Assembly (NCBI GenBank): GCA_003116995.1
Contig: BDSL01000002.1
Coordinates: forward strand, 434,001-498,000
Direction: 5' to 3'
Source: Yamagishiella unicocca
Lineage: Eukaryota; Chlorophyta; Chlorophyceae; Chlamydomonadales; Volvocaceae
Length of the DNA: 64,000 bases
Shown here in pieces: positions 26,428 to 39,000 of this stretch. The notes under the pieces are model-generated. The model ran no database searches. It had not been told where the DNA came from and saw only the letters and a list, made by a program, of their open reading frames with translations. Position 1 is the stretch's first letter; every line of letters starts with the position of its first letter. The position numbers were made by a program, and so were the translations under genes.

Positions 26428-29400
26428 ATGACGCCAACAAAGCTCCTGGTGACCACTGGTTCATCCAGCGGTGGGAGCGTCGGATGGGTTGCGGCACCGC
26501 GAGCCATCAACGTTTCCCTGCAGCCAGGATGCCACACAGCAACGATGCGAGGGTTTCCAGTGATTTCCATCCCGGCCCTCAAGCCCACTGCGGGGACAGC
26601 TGCGGCTACGGAGCGGCGCTCGGAGGCATCCAGCCGCCTCCAGCCCCAAAGCTCCCCCAGGGCAAATCGCTGGTCCCGACCGCGCCCAGCTGTCAGCAGC
26701 CCTGGCACCCCAGGGCCCGGCACTACGCCGCTTCTGCAGGAGCAGCAAGAGGAGCAGCGACAGCAGCAGCGGCAGCCGAAGCGGCGGCCGTCGAGACCAG
26801 TGGCGCCAGAGATACCAGGGCCAGCACCAGCACCAGTAGCAGTAGCAGTGGGGTCCACAAGCGCCAAGAAGGCGGCGGCGGCGGCAGGCCCCGCGGCGCC
26901 GACCTCCGCTGCCGACCCCCTCTCCCAGCTGGCCTGCCAGCATTTCGGCTCGTGCTCCGGCTGCAGCCTGCAGGACGGCCTGGCGGCGCCGCCGCTGTAC
27001 GGCGAGGCGGCGGAGTTCTTCCGCGGGCTGGGCTTGGCGCACGTCCCCGCCGTCATGAAGGTGTGGGAAGCTGCGCTGCGCTGCGCTGGGGGCTGGGGGC
27101 AGGGGCAGGGGCAGGGTGGAGGGTGGAGGGTGGAGGGAGGCTCCCTCGCCACGCCGCCGCAGCCACCCCACCGGAAGGCCTCGCAGGTGACCTGAGACCC
27201 GGGGGGGGGGGGTAGGAAGTTGGCTGCGGAGGACGGCGCTCCGAATTTCGTGCGCCCCGCTTTCTGTACACAGGCCGCCCAAGGGTGGAGGTGCCGCGCC
27301 AAGCTGGCCGTGCGCGGACCCGCGGGTCGGCCGCTTATCGGGTTGTTCCGCGAGGGCAGCCACGACTGCGTGGACATCGTGGGGACGGCGCCACTGGCCA
27401 CAACCACCGCAACCACCACAACCGCCGCAACTGCCACAACCGGCTCTGGCTCCGCTGTTGCTACGGTGGGCAGGGCGGGCGCATCCTTGGCGGCGGCGTC
27501 TCGTCGCGGCTCCGGGCGAGGCCGGGCAGCTGTGGATGGGGCTTCAGCTGGAGGTGGCAGCGGCGCTGCTGGCGGCGGCGGGCCGGTGGCGGGCCGCGAT
27601 GCGGGCTGGGGGGAAGCGGGCTGCCGAGCGCACCATCCGCGGATCAACCAGGCGGCGGCGCTGATTAAGCAGGTGAGGCGGAGCGCTGGGCGGGCGGGTT
27701 GAGCGGAGGGGCTGCGAGGTGAAGGTGGCGGCTGGGGCGAAGAGGAGGAGAGGCAGGGAGGGAGGAGAGGGGGCTGGAGGTGGGCAGGGAGCGGAAGCCG
27801 CAAGGAGGCAGAGGGGGGGCATGTGTCGGCCTCTTTGTCGTGCCACCCCTGGATGGATGGGAGCTCGATGCGGGAGCGGAAGCCAGCCAAGCATACCGTC
27901 TATGGGAGCGCTTTCGCTCCTGGATGCTCCCACACCACCCCCCTGCCGCAATCTGCCTACCCGCGGCCAGCGCTCCCGCCAATCCCCCCCAAACGTCCCA
28001 CCACCCGTCCTCCGGCCCCCGCCCTCCACAGCTTATTACTCAGCTCCGGGTGGCGCCGTACAACGAGCCGCCCCCGACGGCGACGCGCGGCAGGCCCCCC
28101 CGCGGCCCCCCCACCAGGTCGGCAGCTCGGGCGGCAGCAGGGGCGAGCCGCGCAGCCGAGGAGGCGGTAGGATCCGGTCCCGGTCCCGGCCCTGGATCCG
28201 GATCTGGATCCGGTCCCGAATCCGACCCGGGGCTGCTCCGCTACCTGCAACTCACCGCGGTGCCCTCGCTCCCTGGCGGCCGGGCCGAGGAGGACCCGGC
28301 GGCTGCGGTGGTGCAGGTGGTGCTGGTGGTCAACGCGCCACCGGACTGCGCCGCAGCCGACCCTCGGGTCGCGCCGGTCCTGCAGCTGTGCCGGCTGCTG
28401 TGGAGTATCGCCGGCCCCGGCGGGCCCATGGCCCCCGCTGCCGAGGACACGCAGCACTCCGGCCCCGCTGCTGCTGCTGCTGCTGGGGTTGGTGCCTCTG
28501 CTGCTGGTGGTGGTGGTGCTGCTGGTGGTGGTACTGCCTCTGCTGCCGCTGCTGCTGCCGCTGCTGGGGGTGTTGCCTCTGCCGCTGCTGCCGCTGCCGC
28601 TGCTGCTGCTGCTGGAGGTGGTACCGCCGCTGCTGCCGCTGCTGCCGGCCGCCTTGTCACGTCGCCACAACACGGACGAGGGGGGGCGGTAAGAGCCGTG
28701 ACAAATCCGTCGCGGCCGCCGCCGCTGGTCCACTCCATCTGGCTGAACTTCCAGCCGGAGGCCAGCTGCAACACCATCCTGGGCCAGGGCTGGATGCACG
28801 TGGCAGGGCCGGCGGCGGCGTGGCAGGACTTCGGCGGCGTGGCTGCCTGCGTGGGACCTGGCTCGTTCGTACAGGCCAACTACGCCGCAATGCAGCTAGT
28901 GCTGGGGGAGATCGCCGGAATGGTGGGCGCCGGGTTTGAGAGGGGCCGGGGCTGCTGGAGGTGGGGGGCCCCCAGGGGATGACGGTGGGGGGCCCCCAGG
29001 GGATGACGGTGGGGGGCCGCCAGGGTTGCTGAATGCGAACCCCCAAACGCTGCCTGCATCCTGCCGGGGAGCGCGGCGGCTTCCCTTCTTTCCCAACCGG
29101 CTCCCGTGGCCGCTCCCGCTTCACCGCTCTGCTGCAGGTGCCCGAGGGCAGCCGTGTTACGGAGCTGCACGCGGGCATAGGGGTCATCGGGCTGTCGCTG
29201 GCGGAGCGGCGGCGGCTGGCGGCGTTGCGCTGCGTAGAGGTCAATCCGGCGGCGGCGGCGCCCTTCTGGTCGTCGCTGGCGCTGCTGGAGCGGCGGCAAC
29301 AGCGGCGGCAAGGCGGGCAGGTACGGGTCGGGTTTCCCAGGAAAGCCGGGCGCGGGGGGCTGCCGACGGGGAACCTAGAGGAAATCAGAGGTGCTGACAA

Positions 29401-30292
29401 AGAAGGGGGATGCCGAGGGTTAGGGAGATGGGCCCGAGCGTCTTCGGGCTCTACCTCCGAGGCGAAGAGTTTGGACTTGGATAGGTGCGTTGCGATGTGT
29501 CCGCAGGACTGCGTCCGCGTCCCCAAGCCACCTGCCACTAGGATGACTAATGCCCGTATGCCGCTGCCGCTGCCGCTGCCGCTGCCGCTGCCGCTGCCGC
29601 TGCCGCTGCCGCTGCCGCTGCCGCTGCCGCTGCCGCTGCCGCTGCCGCTGCCGCTGCCGCTGCCGCTGCCGTCTGTCGCCTCCTCTCCCCAGCAGCCTCC
29701 GGTGCATGCAGCTGGCGGAGCGGGCTCGACGCTTCCGTCGTCCAAGACGGATCACAGCGACTTGGAGTCGGGGCCGCCGCTTTCAGCACCCGCGACCTCG
29801 AACTGCCAGCTGCCGGCCGGCGGCCCGTTGGGCCCCACCGCCGCCGCCGCCGCCGCCACGGAGTTTGAGTACATCACTGCGGAGGCCGGCAGCGACCCCG
29901 CCCGCTTCCTGTCGGGCTGCGACGTCCTGGTGGTGGACCCGCCGAGGAAGGGCCTGGGGCAGAGCCTGCTGGCGGCGCTGACGAGGCCCACCCACGCGCT
30001 GGCGGAGGCCGTCGAGCCACACGTCGCGGCTGCTGCTGCTGCGCCCGACGCCGCGGTGCCGCCGCCGGGCAGCTGCACCCCTGCAGCCGCCGCCTCGGAC
30101 CTGGCGTGCCTCCACCCGCCGTCCCTGCCGTCCCGCCTGGTGTACCTGTCGTGTGGTTTCAGAGCGCTGCAAGGGGACCTGGCGGCGCTGCTGGCGGGCG
30201 GCTGGCGGCTGCGCAGCGCCACCGCCTACCTGTTCTTTCCGGGGACAGACAGCCTGGAGACGCTGGTGCTGCTGACGAGGGGGCAGGATTGA
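26428..30292 (+). CDS. RNA uracil-C5 methyltransferase, TrmA/RlmD family
   Basis: Predicted SAM-dependent m5U methyltransferase with a 4Fe-4S cluster, related to a plant family of unknown exact target. Exons: 26428-27060, 27274-27672, 28032-28922, 29138-29320 and 29693-30292 (901 aa). Seen: cluster cysteines CQHFGSCSGC (residues 170, 176, 179) and the fourth in CRAHHPRIN (about 328); FVQANYAAMQ (the FxQxN motif); SAM motif TELHAGIGVIGLSLAE; DVLVVDPPRKGL; and YLSCGFRAL with the presumed nucleophile Cys. Long Gly/Ala/Pro-rich insertions (about 27370-27600, 28160-28240, 28450-28680) make it far longer than bacterial enzymes (about 430 aa). The last intron could instead end at 29506, which would add a Leu-Pro repeat in frame. 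The Ser/Arg/Ala-rich N-terminus may be an organelle presequence (inference). Confidence 0.88.
28960..29031. repeat. 24-bp tandem repeat in methyltransferase intron
   Basis: Three copies (starts 28960, 28984, 29008) of GGTGGGGGGCCCCCAGGGGA plus TGAC, just after the donor at 28923. Each copy contains a GGGGGCCCCC palindrome. Confidence 0.9.
29556..29672. repeat. CTGCCG hexamer microsatellite
   Basis: About 19 perfect CTGCCG units. The methyltransferase frame stays open through it as Leu-Pro. It lies in the intron of my model (29321-29692), but an alternative acceptor at 29506 would make it coding. Confidence 0.95.
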
Positions 30293-31083
30293 TGCTGGGC
30301 ACAAGCGGAAAAAGGGTTCAGAAAACTCTAATGCATGCTGCCGCGACGGAGGGGGATAAGATGATGTGGGTAACCAACTTACAACTCTGATGTTGGATGC
30401 GAAACTAGACTCGACGGCAGGGGAGGGTCGGATGGCTCGGTGGCAAATGAGTTTCATACCCGATGCCAGGGCATATGATGCAATAACACGTGTTTCCCCG
30501 CCCTCTCTGGCTGATGCCAGGTCCATGAATGCCAGGTCCAGAATGCTGCTTGCCACAAAACTTGCACGGATGGTTATACACGTTTTGAGTCCCGGGTGAG
30601 ATTTCTGCGACATAAAGTAAGGATAACATGGCACTGTTCGCTCGCTACATGCTTCCTGTGTTCAGCCACATTTACATGCGGCTGATCCGGTCCGGGTTAC
30701 CCCCGCGGTCGCGGAAAGGTTGGAGTACACACGCACCGCCAAGCTTCTAACACCACGTGTAACGTACGTTACATCCGTCATTGCTACGGCTCTGCATTCA
30801 CAGCGACGTACAAGACAGGGCTAACGCAATTTAAGGATGTAAAATGCCCAATTCGCTTGTATTGTACGAAAACGGTCACATTTCCTGGATTCTCTCAAGA
30901 CGCATGGCCGCACTAACAACTACATAACTACATAACTCCATTATTACATTATGTAGGCGATTGCATGCTGCATAAGATCAGACCTTCATGCTTCAACAAC
31001 ATCAACATTGTTCCTTGCGTGTCTGGCTAGTTGCTGGTATGTAAATTACGAGATTATTATAGCATTCATGCGAAGGAGGAGAG
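30293..31083. other. Intergenic region, methyltransferase 3' end to TGH promoter
   Basis: Contains plus-strand TGTAA near 30770 and 30837, candidate poly(A) signals for the methyltransferase. AT-rich sequence around 30900-31075 probably belongs to the TGH promoter and 5'UTR. No gene seen. Confidence 0.45.
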
Positions 31084-34000
31084 ATGGCGGATGTGGATGA
31101 CGATGATTACCACTTCTACGGGACGCCGCTGGAGGACGAGCAGGAGGGCAGGGCAAGCACCTACCGCAGGCCCGTCAAAGACCCTGCAAATCTTAGAACC
31201 TTGCCGGTTTGGAAGCAAGAGGTGACCGACGAGCAGGGGCGGAAGCGCTTCCATGGTGCTTTCACGGGAGGCTACAGCGCCGGTTACTACAACACCGTGG
31301 GCAGCGTAGTAAGTATTTGTAGATCTTATCTGTGACCTGCGAATACCATAAAGGGCTCAGGCACAGTAACAAAACACATATCATGGGCAGACATCTACCC
31401 TCTCAACATGGCGCGACCGAGACCATACGGCTGTGGAATTGGGATCCCCGCGCAGTCCGAACCTTGCCATGCACCCCATGTAGGTACGCAGGTGGAGGAC
31501 CCGCTTCCGCTGCCTGCTGTCACATACGTCACTCCTCGGTTTTCCCTAGGGCCTGCTTGAGCTCCTCAGCTGTGCACCGCCTCTGCTCGTTCCCTCCCCC
31601 CCCTGCAGGAGGGCTTCCAGCCTGCCGCCTTCAAGAGCTCCCGCGCCTTCCGCCAGGTGACGGTGCAGCAGAGCGTCGACGACTTCCTGGATGAAGACGA
31701 GCGGGACGAGCGCAACCGCACCGTCCTAACCGTCAAGGTATGGCGGGCTATCGTGCGACTCACGTGCATGCGAGCGCCGCCAGGGCGCCATCATCCTTCA
31801 CTGCTTTCTGGCGGCGGCGATTGCTGACTACTGCCCTCCCGCCGTCCTACCTGTGAAGGATGATTACGATACGTTCGGCACCACCGCCGCCGACGCGGCT
31901 CGCTCAGCGGCGCAGCGTGAGGCGCAGCAGCGGCCCAGCCTGATCCCCGGACCGGCGATCGAGGAGTTCGTGGTGCCGGTGGCCAGCGGCATCGGTGGGT
32001 GATGGTCGCATCTGTTGGTTTGAGCAACGTTGTACCGGTATGTCAAACAGGGGCCAAACACCGCGCAAACACCACAGGATAATCCGTGGCCAGGGGTTTG
32101 TATAAGAGAACCCGCCCCCCCCCGGGGGGCAAAAGCACCCTAGCCCGCCTCGCTTCCCTCCACCCTCCCCTCCACCCTCTCCTCCGCCCTCTTCTTGGCG
32201 CCCCCCCCGGGGCATCATCATACGGTGCCTGGATGACTTGTGCGCGGGCCCGCTGTGGGGTGGTTGGTTTGGTGGGTGACCTGAGCTCCCTGCAACGCCC
32301 GGCCCCCGAGCCCTTCAGGCATGCGACTACTGCAAAAGCTGGGCTGGCGACCTGGGCGGGGCATCGGCACCGCTGCTCCCAGCCGCCAGGCAGAAGCGTC
32401 GGGCAGCAAGTGGGGCAGCGTGGCGGGGGTGAGCCTGGAGAACACCCCCTTGTACGTGCTGGAGCCGAAGGTGAGGGCGGGGCGCGACTGGCCGTGCAAG
32501 GGCATGCAAGGGTTTTGATGTTGGCGACTACGACAATGCACGTGGGTGCAGAGGTCTCAGGGCGCGGCAAGGGCGACAGGAGTGTTCCGGAATCATCCTA
32601 GGGAGCACCCAGCTCAGGTGTTTGGGCGCCGGACGGACGGAGCCCCGCCTCCCCCGCCTCTCCCGCCTCCCGGGGTCATCATCCCCTCCTCCCCCCTTCC
32701 CCCCGCCACAAAAGTCCCAACCCCGTCTCCCGTCCGTCCCGTCCCCCCTCTGTACTCACCCACCCTTGGCTGCCCGCCATCTCGGCCCCACCCCCTGCCC
32801 GCACCCCACAGAAAGACCTGTATGGCCTGGGCTACGACCCCTACGCCGGTGCGGAGGAGTTCCGGCAGGCAGCCAAGCGCCGCAAGGTGGCGCAGCGGGA
32901 ACCGGGGGGAGCAACCGGCGGCGGCGGCGGGACGGCGGCGGCGGCGGCGGGGGACGCGGGAGGCCCGCCACGTGGAGCGGGCGGCGGCAAGGACGGCGGC
33001 GGCGGCGCAGCGGCGCAGCGGCGGGGCCGCATCGCCTTCGGCACGGGTGCGTTCCGCCCACCTGCCTGCCGCGCCCTCAACAACCCCCTGCCTCCCGCCA
33101 GCGCCGCAGAACACCCGCCCGCAGCAACAGCTGCAAGGGATGTGCGCCCTGACACTGTTCGGGTCTTTGGGTCTTGATATAGTTGCGCCCTGACACTGTT
33201 TGGGGCTTCAGACTTCAAACATATAGTGAATATGCACTCGCGCCAACAAGCGACGCATACAGTTGCGAGTAAGGTTCGGATACCGTACAAAGCTACCGGC
33301 TGCTCCTGACGTCGGAGCCCGCGTTGCGGCTCGACCTGCGAACCGAAGGGCGATGGCGACCATTTGGCAACCATTCATGACGAATTGACGATAGGTGCGT
33401 TGACGACGGCGCCGGTTTTTACTGTGTGTCCTCCCTGGAGCAGGCGCCCTGGAGGAGACCGACACGTTCGGCTACGTGGAGGATTATGTGGAGGAAGAGC
33501 GCCCGGGGGGCGCCGGCGAGGGGTCGGGCCGGGTCGGCAGCCGGGGCCTGACGGGCGCCGCCGTGGGGGCGCTGGGCGCCAGCGGCGGCGGCGGCGGCGG
33601 CGTGGCGCGCCACTGGGAACGACTGGCTTTGTCGTACGAGGTGATTTCGGAGGGCGAGTCGGACGACGACCGCGGGGGTCCGCTCAGGTAGGTTGCGGCG
33701 GGGGCCCGTGGGGGAGGGAGGGGGAGGGGGATTTAAGAAGCGGGGGGGGGGAGGGAGATTTAAGGAGAATCCGCGAATCCACGGCCGACAAACCAAGGCG
33801 ATGAAGGTGGCGGGGAGGGGGGGGGGGTAGGCTGGGCGGGAGCAGGATGTAGTTGTGGGCGAGTGTAGGGCCGATGAACGACGTGGTTGATGACCCAGGG
33901 GCCAAGGGAGGGGGACGCTAGGGCGAGGGAGCGGGGTTCGCGGAACGTCAGGGGACGGGGCAGGAGGGGCTAGGGCGGCAGTCCACATCGGAGACAACGA

Positions 34001-37000
34001 GGCAGCAGCCTGCTGCCGGGTCGCCGCTTTGTCGGCCCCGCCTTGAGCCTCATGCCTCGCCCTCCCCCACCTTGCTGTGGTGCGGCAGCCCACTTCCACA
34101 CCCTCCTAGTGCGCGAGCTGGCTCATCCGCCCCGTCCCCCCTCTTTACCCCCCCCCCCCCGCGAACGCTTCCTATGTCGTGTAACCGGGTCCTATCGCCA
34201 CCCCTCCCCCCCCGTCCCCCACTATCTTGTCGTTTTTCGTGTCACCGGTCTCACACCACCACCCCCGTCCCCCGACCCTGTCGCACAGCGGCGGTCGCCG
34301 GCGGCGCCCACTGCTCCTGGAGGCAGGCGCCAAAGCCCCGCCGCCGCTGCTGCAGGCCCGCGGCCACGGCCGCGCCCCTGACAGCCTCATCCCCGGCTTC
34401 CTGCCCAGCCGGTCCTCTGCGACGGGCGTGGTGGTGGCCGACTACTTTGCCGCGCCCGAGGTACCGCCGGGGTTCTCGGGGAGGCACGTGTTTCCGGCGC
34501 CCAGGTCCAGGCTGCAGGCGGCGGTGACGAACGCGGGGGCGGGTGCTGGTGCTGGCGGCGTCGCTGTACAAGGTGAGTGTGAGGTGGGGGGGCGGGCGAG
34601 GCGGAGCTGGTGGAGGGGTGGCGCGGGGCGGCGTGGGCTTCAAGGCACTGGCGGCGCGGCGACCCGCCGGCCTCCTCCTCGTCGTCGTCGTCGTCCTCCT
34701 CCTCCTCCTCCTTCTCCTCCTCATGCTGTCAACCATTTGCCGGACCATGCCTTCCTCGCTTAGCGTCGTGGGAACACCTTGCTGCACCCTGCTGCCTCCT
34801 CCGTCGCTGCTCATCCCCGGACCCCGCTCCCGCCCCTGGACTTGGCTGGGCTTGACTTGGCGTCCCAGCAGCAGCAGCAGAAGCTGCCGCCAGCAGCAGC
34901 GGCCTCCCGCCTCCTCCTCCGCCTCCCCCCCCCGAGGCCCCCCCGCCCGCGGACCCGGAGCTGCGGCGGGAGATCGAGGTGCTGGCGGCCATGGTGGCCC
35001 GCAGCGGACCCACCTTGGAGCACATCGCACGAAAGCAGGCAGCTGCAGCGGCTGCTGCTGCCGCAGCGGGGACGACGGCCGGGACAGCAGCGGACGGCGA
35101 TGGTGGAGACACGGCGGCGGCAGCAGCGAGCGGCCCCGGCGGCGGCGGGCGGACCAAGTACAGCTTCTTCGTGACGGGGGAGGGCTTGTCGTACTACTTG
35201 TGGAGGCTGCATAAGATCCGGGTGGGTTGCGGATCCGGGCATGGGATGGAGTTGGCGCTGGCGGAAGCTGGGGGGGCGGTACGACAGTCTCACGACTCCA
35301 CGTGCGTACGGAACCCTTCGTCACGTGTCTGTGGTGCCAACCACCACGGGCAGCATAATGGAAGGCGAGTAGGTGGAAGGTTATTGTCCTGCGAACCTCA
35401 CACAGACAGACAGACAGACATGGGTCCCCATACTCGTTAACACCAGGCGGTGAGCCTGGGGAAGCAAACTGCGCGACCTACTCCTGTACCCCGTGCCAGA
35501 AATCAATAATGGCAGTGCAATAACGGCTCGTCAGCTGCGACGACACGGCAGCTTACGTCATGTCTTGATGCACACAGAAGCCGCTGCGCACGCGAGCTGC
35601 CCTCAGTGGTCACATTCCCCCCATCATCATCGCCATTGGTTTGTCGGCCGTGGAATCGCGGATTTATTTTATACTCCCCCACCCACCTGCCCGCAGACGG
35701 CTCTTGCCGCAGTCAACGCCGGACCGCAACCAAACGCGCCGCCAGCGGCAGCTGCCCCTCCCGCTCCAGCCGCGCCGGCACCGGGCGGCAACGGCCGGCA
35801 GGCTGGCGGGCGGTCTGGTCCCCTCACCGTCGAGCAGCGGATGGCCATGCTCGGAGAGCAGCCGCTGCCGGCCACAGCGGCGCCGCCAGTGGCCGCCGCC
35901 GCTGGTGCCGTCGCCGCTGTTGTTGTCGGTGTTGCGTCCGTTGCGGTCGCCGCCGCTTCCTCGCTGCCGCGGCCCCAGGTGACGGAGGCGGACAAGCAGC
36001 ACCTGCAGGCGCTGCTCAACAGCAACTTCGTGCGAGGCGAGAACCAGGTGATGGGAAGTGAAAGCGGGGAAGGGGGGCCCCAGGGCCTGCCGTGGACTCC
36101 GTCTGCCTCACGAGTGCTGTTTGCTGCTGACGGTGCGGTTGTTGTGCGTTGGAGGGTGTGGGGAATGTCAGTGCGGCGCGGGAGGGTTGAATACGCGGCT
36201 ATGGCCCGGGCAGGGGGGGCTAACGGCGCTGTGACCAGGATGCTGATGAGAGCTGCACTGAGCTGCACTGCACTGCGCTGAGCTGCGCTGCGCCGCCCTG
36301 CGCTCCGCTTTTCGTGGAGGCAGAGGCTGGCAGTGTGCCAGTGCGTCTCACCGCCGTGCCCCCGGAACCATGCACTCGCCCCGCAGGACCTGGCACTGAA
36401 CTCCACTCCAGGGGTGTCCCAGGTGGGGCTCCGACCCGGCGGCAAGCAGGCCGCAGCAGCCGTCGCAGCAGCAGCAGCCTTCCTGTCCCGCTTCACCGGC
36501 GGCTCCTCCTCCGAAACCGCCGTACTGCAGCCCGAGGGCGCCGGTGGCCTGCAGCAGAAGGATGGCGGTGACGGTGCCGACGGCTCCGAAGGCTCCGGCG
36601 ACGAGGGCGTCCGACAGGACCCCGTTCGTACCGTGGAGGAGTGGCGGCCGGAGCCGCTGCTGTGTAGGCGGTTCAATGTGCCGGATCCGTACAAGGGAAA
36701 GGCGGCGCCGCAGCAGGTGCGGAGGGGAGCCGCCGCACGGGGATGGGGTGGACGCTGGTTATGAGATGGAGGGGGTGGCGTAAAAACCGGTTACGCGACA
36801 TGGATAGGATAGCTGGCGTATTGTCTGGGAGATGGGGGGGGGTTAAGGGATAATCCGGGACGCTGTCGGGAGGTCAGCTCACTGGGGGTCGTTGACGGTG
36901 AGGCAAACAGCTGCCAGCATTCGGCGGTACAGATTGTATCGGTAGGAGCGCACTGCCACGTAGGTTGCAGGCGTCTGGGACGTGAGGGGAGTGGTTATGA

Positions 37001-39000
37001 ATGCCGTGGTAGGGTCCCCGGTCGGTTGGTCGTATACCCACCCGGCCCCCAGCTCGTAACCCGTCCCGCCCCTGCCCTTACCTTGATGCTCCGGCCCCAC
37101 GGCCCTACCGCAGGTATCACGCTTCCGCACCGACCACCTGACTCTCTTCGGGACCAGCAACCTGCTGAGCACTCCGGCTGCAGCTACGGGAATATTGACC
37201 GAGGCCTCAGCAGGGATGATTGCCGCTGCGGTGTCACCGCCGCTGGCGCTGCCACCGCCGCCGCCGAGGCCGCTGCCACCTCCGCCAGCCCTGCCCGGCG
37301 GTGGACATCCACCGCGACAGCTACCGCTGCCGCCGCCGCCGCCGCTGCCGTACGGGCACACTGCAGTCCACTCACTTTTCCCGCCGCCGCCGCTCGGCGG
37401 CCCCATTCCCCCACGTCCACCGCCGCTGCTGCCGCCAGCTCCGGAACCACAACCGCCAGGGGGGCCATCGGCAGCCTCTGCGACCGACGCCGCCACAGCA
37501 TTCCTTTCCGCCTTCGGCCAGACCATCCTAGCACCCGCCGCCGCCGCAACGCCGGCGCTGCTGCCGCCGCCGCCGCACCTGCCAACGGCGCCTCCTCTGC
37601 CCCCCGGCGTCCCGCACCCTCAACCCGCTCGTCCGTCCGCAGCGCCCCCTCAACCGTCGCCGCAGCCACCCATGCAGCAGCAGCAGCAGCCGGACGAGGA
37701 ATTGGTGGTGGTGCCCTTAGACAGGCCGCTGGACCTGTTCGCCGCCATCTTCGAGGCCGACTCCGATGAAGATGAGGAGGACGAGAAGCGAGATCAGAAG
37801 GCAGCGGAGGTCAAGAGCGCGCAGGCGGAGCCGGCAGCGGGCCAGCAGCAAGGTGTGAGCGCAGAGCCGGCGGCGGCGCTGGCAGCGGCGGGCAGCGGCG
37901 GTGGCGGAGGGCCCGCCAAGTCTCTGGCGGAGGCGCTGATGCGCGCGCAGGAGGTGTCTGCGAGGCGCGCTCTGGAGGCACGGGAGAGCCGGCAGGCCGC
38001 GGCGTTGCAGGAGCAGCTGGTGGGCGGCGGTGCGCAGGTGCCGCCGCCAGGTGCTGGGCCCGGCAGCGGCGCCGGAAGAGGCGCTGCGGACGGTGCGGCT
38101 GCTGGCGGCGGAGGTGGAGGCGGAGGCGGCATCCTGGGGCCCGTGGATGTTGAGGTCCAGGAGCGCATCCGCGCCGCGCTCAGCGTCTTCCAGCGTCACC
38201 ACCGTGTTAAGGACCGGGACAGGGGCCGGGGCAAGGACAGGAAGAAGAGCAAGAAGGAGCGGAGGGACCGGGACAAGGAGAAGAAGAAGGGCAAGAAGGA
38301 GCGGAAGGATAAAAAGGGGAAGAAGGAGCGGAAGGAGAAGAAGGGAAAGAAGGAGCGGAGGGAGCGGGACGAGGCCAAGCGCGACCGAAAGGAGCGTGAC
38401 AGGGACAGGGACAGGGATAGGGACAGGGATAGGGATAGGGACACGGGGCGGGACAGGGATATCGATGAGGAGTATGAGGCCAAGCGCGCGCGCAAGGAGC
38501 GGCGTGGGCTGCGTGAGGAGGAGGAGGATGACTGGGGCGACGAGGGGCGGGGTCGGAGTGGCGGCCGGCGGGAAGGAAGCCGGGAGGAGCGGCGGCGGCA
38601 CGCAGGGCGGAGCAGTCCGGGAGCTCCGGAGGACGAGGAGGAGGAGGGCGGCGGGGGGCGGGAACGCGGGCGCAAGCGCGACCGCAGCCGGAGGCTCAGG
38701 GGCGGCGAGGTGGAGGAGGGGGAGGGGCCGAGGTGCAGCGGGGGCGAGGGGCGGGACCGAAAGCGCCGCCGCAGCGTTGAGTTGGCCGACGGTGGAGCAC
38801 TGCAGCAGCTGGTGGGTGGACGGACGGAAGGGGAGCTGGGAGCCGCCGCCGCGAGAGTCGACGCCGCCGCCCATGATGCGGCCGGCGCCGCCGGGACGTT
38901 AAGCAGTAGCAGCGGCGGCAGCAGCAGCGACGTGAGCGCGAGCAGCAGCGGTGCGGAGGGCGACAGTGGCAGCAGTAGCGGCAGCGAGGGCGGAGAGTGA
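31084..39000 (+). CDS. TGH: TOUGH / GPATCH1 G-patch and SURP domain splicing protein
   Basis: GPATCH1/TOUGH is a nuclear spliceosome-associated protein; Arabidopsis TGH also promotes microRNA processing. Eleven exons: 31084-31308, 31609-31737, 31859-31994, 32319-32470, 32812-33046, 33444-33687, 34289-34572, about 34869-35221, 35697-36047, 36387-36716, 37114-39000 (about 1441 aa). Seen: N-terminal TGH block ([45 protein letters not shown]); [43 protein letters not shown]-patch-like [14 protein letters not shown] and [24 protein letters not shown] region [19 protein letters not shown] to [55 protein letters not shown]; and a long Lys/Arg/Asp/Glu-rich tail. Pro- and Ala-rich insertions enlarge it over plant TGH (about 900-1000 aa). 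The exon 8 acceptor is one of several tandem CAGs from 34868. Confidence 0.92.
33752..33803 (+). repeat. Dispersed intron family C (AATCCGCGAATCCACGGCCGACAAACC)
   Basis: TTTAAGGAGAATCCGCGAAT then CCACGGCCGACAAACCAAG in TGH intron 6. Related: 5431-5463 and 4172-4192 (LeuRS introns), 17981-17998 (SBNO intron 21), 35639-35672 (TGH intron 8, reverse). Confidence 0.8.
38205..38465 (+). repeat. Charged tandem-like repeats in TGH C-terminal exon
   Basis: Coding repeats of AAGAAGGAGCGG and GACAGGGA types give [18 protein letters not shown] and [12 protein letters not shown] sequence. This is the charged tail typical of spliceosome-associated proteins. Confidence 0.8.

Noticed and set aside
37220..38902. 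Alternative frames (103 and 290 codons) over the TGH last exon
   Set aside because: The frame with [20 protein letters not shown] matches TGH; the others are Arg-rich shadows.
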